Source: Bacteroidetes bacterium HGW-Bacteroidetes-16
Lineage (GTDB): Bacteria > Bacteroidota > Bacteroidia > Bacteroidales > F082
Reading direction: 5' to 3'
NCBI GenBank assembly: GCA_002840975.1
Contig: PHDN01000009.1
Coordinates: 62,001-126,000 of the forward strand
Length of the DNA stretch: 64,000 bases
Shown here: positions 45,410 through 52,276 of the stretch, in pieces
How the letters are laid out: each line of letters starts with the position of its first letter
How positions within the stretch are numbered: the first letter of the stretch is position 1
Notes under the pieces: generated by a model
Seen by the model: the letters and a program-made list of their open reading frames with translations, nothing else
What the model was told of the DNA's origin: nothing
Database searches by the model: none
Program-made: the position numbers and the translations under genes

Positions 45410-46390
45410 ATGAAAAAAGCCATCGTTTTAATCAATGCGCTTTCATCAGATCCAACCGAAGATGAATTGGATGTCCTCGAACAAGCCTGTTTGGTAGAGG
45501 AAACCCTGGAACAGCTTGGAATTGAGAGCGAACGTGTGTTGATGGATTTCAATATACAGGCTGCTGTAGCGCAAATCACCGGGCTTTCGCCTGACTTTGT
45601 GGTCAATTTGGTGGAAGGTGTGGCGCAGGATGCTAGGTTGATCCATTGGGCACCGGCACTTTTAGAACATCTTAAAATACCCTTTACGGGATGTGGTTCC
45701 GAAAGCATGTATATCACCAGCAACAAAACCCTGACCAAAAAACTGTTACTGGCCAACGGAATTCCAACACCGGAATTGGTTACCGACATTCAATCCGGTC
45801 GGTTTAATCCCAACAAAAAGTACATCGCCAAGCCCGTTTGGGAGGATGCTTCGGTAGGCATTTCGGATGCCAATGTGTTGGATGGAGAATTGGCAAAAAT
45901 CAACGCGTTTTTGTCAGAAAACCAAAACCGGACGTGGTTTTTTGAGGAATTTATTAAAGGAAGGGAATTTAATATTTCGGTATTGGGAGGAAAAAACGGA
46001 CCTGAAGTATTGCCGATGGCCGAAATCGTGTTCGACAGCTTCCCGGAAGGCAAACCCCACATCATCGGCTATGAAGCCAAATGGGATGAAGATTCGTTTG
46101 AATACAAACACACCAACCGCCGTTTCGGTGTAGAGCAGGAAATGCCCGATCTGGCAGCAAAACTCGGCAATATTTGTCACCAATGCTGGCAGTTGTTTGA
46201 CCTGAAAGGTTATGTACGCATCGACTTTCGTGTGGATGAGCAAAACAATCCGTATGTTTTGGAGATTAATGCCAATCCTTGTCTTTCGCCCGATGCCGGA
46301 TTTTACGCTGCAGCCATGGAGGCAGGATTTTCGTTTGACAATGTACTCACGCGTATTATTGAAGATGCCCATTCATCGGTAATCATCTGA
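45410..46390 (+). CDS. D-Ala-D-Ala-ligase-like ATP-grasp ligase (second)
   Basis: A 326-residue protein, the same fold as its neighbour but clearly diverged. It has DFVVNLVEGVAQDARLIHWAP, the ATP-binding strand KYIAKPVWEDASVGI, FFEEFIKGREFNISVLGG, and VRIDFRVDEQNNPYVLEINANP carrying the Asp/Glu/Asn metal ligands. Both copies keep catalytic residues, so the pathway likely has two ligation steps or joins two different amines. It starts one base after the first ligase stops, so coupled translation is expected. Confidence 0.9.
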   Translation: MKKAIVLINALSSDPTEDELDVLEQACLVEETLEQLGIESERVLMDFNIQAAVAQITGLSPDFVVNLVEGVAQDARLIHWAPALLEHLKIPFTGCGSESMYITSNKTLTKKLLLANGIPTPELVTDIQSGRFNPNKKYIAKPVWEDASVGISDANVLDGELAKINAFLSENQNRTWFFEEFIKGREFNISVLGGKNGPEVLPMAEIVFDSFPEGKPHIIGYEAKWDEDSFEYKHTNRRFGVEQEMPDLAAKLGNICHQCWQLFDLKGYVRIDFRVDEQNNPYVLEINANPCLSPDAGFYAAAMEAGFSFDNVLTRIIEDAHSSVII

Positions 46391-46422
46391 TTTTAATTCA
46401 ACGACCAAAAAACATAATCCTA

Positions 46423-46908
46423 ATGAATACCATTACCTTACGCAAAGAAGTCACCGCCGCTGACCCACAGATCATCAGAGAAATAGTTACTTCTACCGGC
46501 TTTTTTAATGACGAAGAAATTGATGTAGCTGCCGAGTTGGCCGAAGAGCGTCTCTACAAAGGGGAAGCCAGTGGATACGAATTCATCTTTTTGGAAGTGG
46601 ATGGAAAAACGGTGGCTTATTCATGCTACGGACTCATCCCGTGCACCAAAAACAGTTACGATTTGTACTGGATTGCCACCCACCACGATTTCCGCAACCG
46701 GGGATTAGGCAAACAACTGCTTAAAGCCACCGAAGAGGAAATCAAAGCATTGAAAGGTGGCGGCATTTATGTAGAAACGGCCAGCCGCAAACAGTATACC
46801 CCAACACGCATGTTTTATGAAAAAAACGGTTACGAGCTCAAAGCCCAATTCGAGGACTACTACGACAAAGGAGACGATCTGGTGTACTATGTGAAAAGGT
46901 TAGGCTAA
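46423..46908 (+). CDS. GNAT-family N-acetyltransferase
   Basis: A 161-residue acetyltransferase with the acetyl-CoA motif A as FRNRGLGKQLL (near 90-100) and a C-terminal YTPTRMFYEKNGYEL strand-helix typical of GNAT motif B. As the fourth gene of the KamA/ATP-grasp cluster (32 bases after the second ligase) it probably acetylates the pathway product or a protective intermediate. It is much shorter than AblB, the beta-lysine acetyltransferase of methanogens. Its last 12 codons are duplicated about 1.07 kb downstream, beyond the toxin-antitoxin insertion. Confidence 0.88.
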   Translation: MNTITLRKEVTAADPQIIREIVTSTGFFNDEEIDVAAELAEERLYKGEASGYEFIFLEVDGKTVAYSCYGLIPCTKNSYDLYWIATHHDFRNRGLGKQLLKATEEEIKALKGGGIYVETASRKQYTPTRMFYEKNGYELKAQFEDYYDKGDDLVYYVKRLG

Positions 46909-46963
46909 GGCAGGGATTTTGGAAGGAGCATGCTTTCGGTATTGGCCAATTCTCCATTTGTTT
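46871..46963. repeat. left copy of duplicated gene junction
   Basis: About 93 bases, roughly 89 percent identical to 47948-48040. Read on the plus strand it is the last 12 codons of the GNAT gene; on the minus strand the continuation encodes the last codons of the phosphodiesterase (…GELANTESMLLPKSLP-stop), here detached from their gene. It marks the left edge of an inserted segment. Confidence 0.8.
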
Positions 46964-47116
46964 AAACAAGGATGATATGATTGATTTCAGCTCTTTGTTT
47001 TATCTCACTTATTTCAATGTGTAAATTATTTTATTAGTGTAACATGTGCAATAAAATTGGAACTTCATGATTATTCTGCAAAATCATTCTTTCTTTATTT
47101 GTAGAACTATATTCAC

Positions 47117-47124
47117 TACATTTG
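47117..47124 (+). promoter_or_regulatory. -7 box of the toxin-antitoxin insertion
   Basis: TACATTTG (exact TAnnTTTG) with TTTG at 47098-47101 as a possible -33 element, 37 bases before the truncated HTH frame. A second match, TACTTTTG, lies at 47147-47154. Confidence 0.5.
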
Positions 47125-47160
47125 CGTTAACTATTAGCAAACACTATACTTTTGTGAACT

Positions 47161-47256
47161 ATGCTAAACATTGGAAGTAAAATTACCGGTCTTCGTAAGC
47201 AAAATAAATGGTCCCAAGCAGACCTTGCCAAAGCAAGGCAAGCTTATTCAATGTAA
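47161..47256 (+). pseudogene. truncated XRE-type HTH gene
   Basis: A 31-codon frame, MLNIGSKITGLRKQNKWSQADLAK..., is the start of a Cro/CI-type helix-turn-helix (helices 1 and 2) and then breaks off into an early stop. It ends 11 bases before the antitoxin ATG. Possibly the remains of a regulator deleted when the antitoxin gene was joined in. Confidence 0.65.
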
Positions 47257-47267
47257 AAAACTTTTTT

Positions 47268-47534
47268 ATGCAAACAGTAACAATAGAACTTACAGATAAC
47301 AACTCTTTAAAGGCTTTGCAAGACTTAGAGCATAAACATTTGATACGGATTGTAAAAGGACCTGACCCGATAGCTATCGGGTTAAACTCATATGCTTTAC
47401 CAGGTGAACCAATAAGTGAAGAAGATTTTAAAAAGTGGGTTGAGTATACCGAAGATTCTCCAACTGTAAGTATAACAGAAGCCAAACAACGATGGGCAAC
47501 ACAAAAGAAAAAGCTCCAAAAACTTATTCGTTGA
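47268..47534 (+). CDS. antitoxin of a RelE/ParE-type module
   Basis: An 88-residue hydrophilic protein (MQTVTIELTDNNSLKALQDLE...ALPGEPISEEDFKKWVEYTEDSPTVSITEAKQRW) of the type found directly before RelE/ParE toxins in Bacteroidota. It overlaps the toxin gene by 43 bases. I use the ATG at 47268 since the upstream in-frame ATG at 47208 lies inside the truncated HTH frame. An 18-base perfect palindrome (47365-47382) sits in frame and encodes PIAIG. Confidence 0.8.
   Translation: MQTVTIELTDNNSLKALQDLEHKHLIRIVKGPDPIAIGLNSYALPGEPISEEDFKKWVEYTEDSPTVSITEAKQRWATQKKKLQKLIR
47365..47382. repeat. perfect palindrome inside the antitoxin gene
   Basis: acccgatagctatcgggt is its own reverse complement. It shares the cccgatag / atcggg arms with the palindrome in the tRNA-like remnant at 35867-35895. 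It keeps the reading frame open. Confidence 0.7.
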
Positions 47535-47842
47535 GTATAACCAAAAGCGCTCTGCAAAATATTGACGATATTACGGGTTATATTGCCTATATCAAACACC
47601 AGCCTTTAAATGCTATCCGTGTTGGTGATAAAATTTTTGAGACCATAGACCGCATTGAGCAGAATCCTTTGACATTTAGGGAATGTGAAGAAATTCCGAC
47701 TAAAACCAAAATATACCGCAATGCGGTTTGTATGAGTTGGCTTATCATTTACAAAATTAAAGTCTCTGAAATTGTTATTCTCGGTATTGTTCATGGTAGC
47801 CGCAGGGCTTCAAAAGTTAGAAAGCTTAAGAAAATAAAATAA
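47492..47842 (+). CDS. RelE/ParE-family toxin
   Basis: A 116-residue basic protein with the RelE/ParE pattern: SITKSALQNIDDITGYIAY helix, a DKIFETIDRIEQNPLTF helix, and a terminal sheet (IYRNAVCMSWLIIYKI, EIVILGIVHGSRRA). It is slightly longer than the 90-105 usual, because the frame opens within the antitoxin. RelE members cut mRNA on the ribosome and ParE members poison gyrase; sequence alone does not decide. The module stabilises the inserted segment. Confidence 0.85.
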   Translation: MGNTKEKAPKTYSLSITKSALQNIDDITGYIAYIKHQPLNAIRVGDKIFETIDRIEQNPLTFRECEEIPTKTKIYRNAVCMSWLIIYKIKVSEIVILGIVHGSRRASKVRKLKKIK

Positions 47843-47947
47843 GAAGAATTAAAAAAGCCCATCCTCAGCGTAGTTTTACTTGTCTGCCTCAGACATAAAT
47901 CTACACTTAGCTCTATTTCTATTTTGCTATTCTACGCTCAAAGGTGG

Positions 47948-48040
47948 GAGATGATCTGGTGTATGTTGTGAAAAGGTTAGGCTAAGGCCGGGATTTTGGA
48001 AGGAGCATGCTTTCTGTATTGGCCAGCTCTCCATCTGTTT
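47948..48040. repeat. right copy of duplicated gene junction
   Basis: Partner of 46871-46963. On the plus strand it carries an orphan GNAT tail (GDDLVYVVKRLG-stop, one residue different from the real gene); on the minus strand it is the true 3' end of the phosphodiesterase gene. The original two genes must have been convergent with stop codons overlapping (TAG at 47982 and TAA at 47983). Confidence 0.8.
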
Positions 48041-49214
48041 TTACAGGAACAATGTGCAGAATTTCGGCCATCAGTTCATACAGGTTCACATTTTCAAAGG
48101 CAGGTGCCTGATATCCTTTTTTAAAGACAGGACCAGCGGCGTAAAAAATGGCATGCATGTCGCGGTTCCTGTTGTCGTAGCCATGGGTACCCAAACCATC
48201 ACTGATGTTCCACGTCCAATAGATGCTGTATCCCGAATCGGCTTCCAGGGTAAAATCATAAGTCCGGGGGTTGCTTCCATAATGCAACCGACCGGGGATG
48301 CTGTCGTGGTGATACACCTTTACATGTGGTACCTTTTTTAAGTTGCTGTAAACTTTCTCCATCAACCCGGCTTTTACTTTGAAATTCCAGTTTGGATTCC
48401 ATCCATCAAATCTCTCAAACCAGGAAGTGTCGATTGTTTCATCGAGAATGACTTGTCTATCTGGTGAAATTTCGCCCATGCCATGGTCGGAGGTGACGAT
48501 AAAATTGAGCTGATGATAATCCGGGAGTTGTCTCATACGCTTAAAAAACATACCCAAATTGTGATCGAGCCTTTCGACTTCGGCAACCGTTTCCAAACTA
48601 CGGGGCCCGAATTGATGGCCCGTATGATCGGGTTCATGATAATACCACATGATCAGATGCGGACGTTGGGTTTCCGGTAAAGAAAGCCAATTAAACAAGG
48701 AGTCGATACGTGATTCAAAGGACAATTTCTGGTTGTAAGCTGACCAATAGGTTGGTGTTAAGTGGTTGATGGGTGCTTCGGATCCGACCCAGAATAAGGT
48801 GGCTGTTTTCACTCCTTGTTTTTCACAGGTGTTCCAAATGGGTTCGCCTCCATAAAAGTTGGCATCGGCAACTGCCCGGCGATCTCCCAAGGAGTATTGT
48901 TTTCCCAGATCTACAGCATAAAACCCGTTGAGCACAATACCATGGTGGTCGGGGTACAATCCGGTGGCCATGCTATAATGATTTGGGAATGTTTTGGTGG
49001 GATAGGAGGGAATGATATTGGTTCTCACGCCAACCTGTGACAGCGAATCGAGTGTAGGTGTGTTGGCGTGGTCGGGATAGTCCCACCTGAAACCATCAAG
49101 CGACAGTACGATCAGGTAGGGTTGTTCCTTTTTATGATCTATAGAGGAACAACTAACAGAAACCATGCTCAACAGAAATATGAACAGGAGGTTATTTGCG
49201 ATTTTCAATTTCAT
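47982..49214 (-). CDS. alkaline-phosphatase-superfamily nucleotide pyrophosphatase/phosphodiesterase lipoprotein
   Basis: A 410-residue lipoprotein (lipobox SVSC, Cys22) of the ectonucleotide pyrophosphatase/phosphodiesterase type. It shows the metal site SLDGFRWDY, the nucleophile region PSYPTKTFPNHYSMATG with its Thr, HLIMWYYHEPDHTGH, and FIVTSDHGMG. Family members cleave phosphodiester or pyrophosphate bonds in nucleotides and similar molecules at two metal ions. The start before MKLKIANN is chosen for the signal peptide; 15 more upstream codons are open. A 3' duplicate of its tail lies beyond the toxin-antitoxin insertion. Confidence 0.9.
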   Translation of the reverse strand: MKLKIANNLLFIFLLSMVSVSCSSIDHKKEQPYLIVLSLDGFRWDYPDHANTPTLDSLSQVGVRTNIIPSYPTKTFPNHYSMATGLYPDHHGIVLNGFYAVDLGKQYSLGDRRAVADANFYGGEPIWNTCEKQGVKTATLFWVGSEAPINHLTPTYWSAYNQKLSFESRIDSLFNWLSLPETQRPHLIMWYYHEPDHTGHQFGPRSLETVAEVERLDHNLGMFFKRMRQLPDYHQLNFIVTSDHGMGEISPDRQVILDETIDTSWFERFDGWNPNWNFKVKAGLMEKVYSNLKKVPHVKVYHHDSIPGRLHYGSNPRTYDFTLEADSGYSIYWTWNISDGLGTHGYDNRNRDMHAIFYAAGPVFKKGYQAPAFENVNLYELMAEILHIVPVKTDGELANTESMLLPKSRP

Positions 49215-49265
49215 GATTGCCAAAGAATTATGATTTGTAAAGGTTGAAAAATAAGCCATCAGGAT

Positions 49266-49297
49266 AAAAAAAAGCCTCCGGTCTGGAGGCTTTTTTT
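49266..49297 (-). terminator. terminator of the TonB receptor gene at 49316
   Basis: GCCTCC and GGAGGC arms with a five-base loop, A8 on one side and T7 on the other. It lies 18 bases past the receptor stop. Confidence 0.88.
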
Positions 49298-49315
49298 AAT
49301 AGTTTGTGCTGACCA

Positions 49316-52048
49316 TTAATGAAATCCAATTTTTACCCCAACGTTGAAGGTTCTTGGTAAACCAAGATATACTTCTGCAGAGTTTACAGTGTGAGAGTAA
49401 CGTTTGTCATATCCGTAATATCCATTGTATTGGCTGTTGTCAACTGCATCCTGAATATAGAAAGTGTCGAAAATATTAAAGACATGGGCAAAAACATCCA
49501 ACTCAACTCTCCCTTTCATTGGAACAGTGTAGTTGATGTGTGTATCAAAAACAGAATAAGAGGGAGTTTTCCAAACTTGTTCAGTGTCGGTTGCTTTATC
49601 TCTTGTAGTTGGATTAAAGTCGGCATAATGGTTTGAATTGTTGCGCCAGATGAGTTGGATATTCAATCCTTGAACAGGATAAATATTTGTCCACAGTGCA
49701 AACTGGGTTTGTGGTGCATCGCCTACTTTTAAATCCTTTATGTATGCATGTATTTCTGTTGTAGTAAAACTGCCACTTGCGTCATCATAGTTTTTAATGG
49801 TGGCGTTCACATCATTTAAGTAGGTCCAGTTAGCTATAGAAGCAATGGCACCAAATCCGATGAAGTTAATTGGACGGTAATTGCCTTCCAACTCAAATCC
49901 AATATGACGCTGGTCAACTCCTTTGATATAAGCAATCCCATTTTCGGTCTCGGTAAGTCTGACAGAAGTGGTAAAAGTTCTGTCCTGCCAGGTAGTATAG
50001 TAGAAGTTACCTTTTACGCTCACTTTATCATTGGTGGTTTTGTAAATAGCACCTAATTCATAGGATATAAATTTCTCATTTTGGGGATCTTTAGCTACAG
50101 TGCCATCACTATCGTCAATTACATTGTCAAAAATCGGCACTTTGCTTACATAACCAAAATTACCAAAAGCGCTAAAGGTTTCTGTAAAATTGTAGTTTAA
50201 GCCACCTTTAATTTGAAAGCCACCGATCCAGTCAGTATTGGATTTTAGTTCGCCGCTATTTACATCAGGGTCACCATTGTCTAAAGTATCGGCAGTCTTA
50301 AAATGATTGAGGTACGAATACTTTATCATGGAGTAACCGAATGTACCATAGGCCGATAAATTGCCATTGGTATATTCACCTTGTGCATAACCACCAAACC
50401 AGTCAACTGTATTGGTATTGAAATAATTGACTTTATCACCTAACACTTTATTTTGCATGGCAGCATCCGTATCAAATTGATTTCCTTTAAATACGAAAGA
50501 CTGTAGCCCCAGGAGATCTCTAATTTCATAAAAGTGCTCAATTTCAGCTGTTCTCCAGTCTAAACCAACCTGCCCTTTAAAGTGGTCGGAAAAGTCTACT
50601 TTAACCTTTGTAATTGCTCCAATCGTCCATTGACCATTTACAGAATTGCGTAGAATCCCTTTATTGGTGTAAGTTGGATCCAAATTCTTTTCCATGGTAG
50701 CATTCCAGTCAACAATTTGGGATGGCCCGGTGCGGTCGTACTGAATTTTTCCATAGGTACCTGTTCCACCACCTTTTCCACCTGAATAATATACAGTTGT
50801 AAACTGAGAAATTTTCTTGCTCCATTGGGCATACCAGTTGAGGTTAACAACGGGTTTATGATAGTAGTTCTCTCTTTCATTCATAAAACTTTTGTCGTAC
50901 CGGTCATGTTCTTTTCCATTCCAATATTGTTTTGAATTATAAGAACTGTTTACCTCATTCCAGTTTTCATTATACAGGCGTCCGGAAGAAGCTTCTTTAA
51001 ATTTCATCAAAGTACTATCACTGGCACCCAATTCGGTGGCATATTCATGACTGTAGGCTGCCACATTTTGTTTGTAGAGGTTTTGTCCGTGACGTTGTGG
51101 AGCTCCCACTGCATAAATTTCGAGACGGTGATTTTTATTCACGTTGTAACTCAAGCCAACATAATATGCCCAGGCGTCGGTCCATGTTTTGTCAACAACT
51201 CCCTCTCCAACTTTGCGGACTGCAGCCACGCTGGCAGCAAATTTATTGTTAATCAATCCTGTATGAGCGCTAAAGGTAGTTTTAATGAAATTTCCTGATC
51301 CATATTCCAATCTGGCAGTTGCACCGGCTCTCATTTCAGCAGGGCTGGTAATGATATTCATGGTACCACCCACTGAAGGTGTTGCCAGATTGATGGCACT
51401 TAAACCACGTTGCATTTGAATTGAGGAAGTCGCATCGGCAACGCCATCCCAGTTGGACCAATATACCCAGCCGTTTTCCATGTCATTAATAGGAACACCA
51501 TTGATCATAATGGCCACATTATTCTGGTTAAAACCACGAACATTGATCCTGGCATCACCGGCTCCTCCACCTTGTGGGGTAGCATATACACTGGGTGTCA
51601 TGTTCATAATCATAGGCAGGTCCTGTGAACCTAATTGCTGCTGAATTTCGGCTTTCGAAATATTGGAAACAGCTACTGGTGTTTGCCTTTCTTTAGCACG
51701 GTCAGCCATGATGTTCACCCCTTCCAAAGCAAATGTAGTGGATGCTAATTTTACTTTTCCGAGATTATGTGTTTCATTGTCGCCAATCGTTACCGGAAAT
51801 GACTGCAACTCGTATCCAATATAACTGATATCAATGGTATAAGAACCAGCAGCTAACTTTAAGCTGAAAGCTCCGTTGATGTCTGTTACTGTTCCCGTTG
51901 TTGTTCCCTTTAATACAACAGTGGCTCCAATAAGCGACTCATTGTAAGTGGCATCAACCACTTTCCCTGTAACCGTTCCTTGTGAGAATGATACACCAGC
52001 AAACAATACAGTAAGGAAAAATGTTAAGAGTAAATTTAATTTTTTCAT
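49316..52048 (-). CDS. TonB-dependent outer-membrane receptor
   Basis: A 910-residue receptor with signal peptide ending VSFSQ, a carboxypeptidase-regulatory-like domain (about 23-105; GKVVDATYNESLIGATVVLKG), a plug (about 125-235; ARINVRGFNQNNVAIMINGVPINDMENGWVYWSNW) and a barrel ending GVKIGFH. The ligand is unknown, and no SusD partner is present. It is close to the receptor at 8097-10883, sharing the DMENGWVYWSNW plug motif. It stands 228 bases downstream of the FMN-controlled receptor, with no riboswitch of its own in that gap, so it is probably a separate transcript. Confidence 0.92.
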   Translation of the reverse strand: MKKLNLLLTFFLTVLFAGVSFSQGTVTGKVVDATYNESLIGATVVLKGTTTGTVTDINGAFSLKLAAGSYTIDISYIGYELQSFPVTIGDNETHNLGKVKLASTTFALEGVNIMADRAKERQTPVAVSNISKAEIQQQLGSQDLPMIMNMTPSVYATPQGGGAGDARINVRGFNQNNVAIMINGVPINDMENGWVYWSNWDGVADATSSIQMQRGLSAINLATPSVGGTMNIITSPAEMRAGATARLEYGSGNFIKTTFSAHTGLINNKFAASVAAVRKVGEGVVDKTWTDAWAYYVGLSYNVNKNHRLEIYAVGAPQRHGQNLYKQNVAAYSHEYATELGASDSTLMKFKEASSGRLYNENWNEVNSSYNSKQYWNGKEHDRYDKSFMNERENYYHKPVVNLNWYAQWSKKISQFTTVYYSGGKGGGTGTYGKIQYDRTGPSQIVDWNATMEKNLDPTYTNKGILRNSVNGQWTIGAITKVKVDFSDHFKGQVGLDWRTAEIEHFYEIRDLLGLQSFVFKGNQFDTDAAMQNKVLGDKVNYFNTNTVDWFGGYAQGEYTNGNLSAYGTFGYSMIKYSYLNHFKTADTLDNGDPDVNSGELKSNTDWIGGFQIKGGLNYNFTETFSAFGNFGYVSKVPIFDNVIDDSDGTVAKDPQNEKFISYELGAIYKTTNDKVSVKGNFYYTTWQDRTFTTSVRLTETENGIAYIKGVDQRHIGFELEGNYRPINFIGFGAIASIANWTYLNDVNATIKNYDDASGSFTTTEIHAYIKDLKVGDAPQTQFALWTNIYPVQGLNIQLIWRNNSNHYADFNPTTRDKATDTEQVWKTPSYSVFDTHINYTVPMKGRVELDVFAHVFNIFDTFYIQDAVDNSQYNGYYGYDKRYSHTVNSAEVYLGLPRTFNVGVKIGFH

Positions 52049-52276
52049 AAACATTTAGTTTTTTGGTTTTTCAAATGAAATAGATTTTATTAATATTTGA
52101 AGTAAAAATATCTATTCTACCCAAAAACCGTATTAAGCCATTATTAATAATTATTAACAATTGTTATTGATTTTTGGGATTGCGCCCTTCTAAAGTGTGT
52201 AATATGCACAATAACAACCAGATATATATTGTGTGTTGTTAATAAGTTATTTAAGAACCAATGCAACTATTTTGCT

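Noticed and set aside
44929-45789. Long minus-strand open frame (286 codons) across both ATP-grasp genes
   Set aside because: It is antisense to two well-supported genes with intact catalytic motifs and has no recognisable domain or promoter.
47869-47939. Inverted agcgtag/ctacgct pair after the toxin gene as an IS end
   Set aside because: Only seven bases, no transposase and no target duplication at these points; the junction duplication explains the insertion better.
52055-52276. Second riboswitch upstream of the receptor at 49316
   Set aside because: No conserved aptamer blocks (TPP, cobalamin, FMN) are found, only AT-rich sequence with weak dyads.
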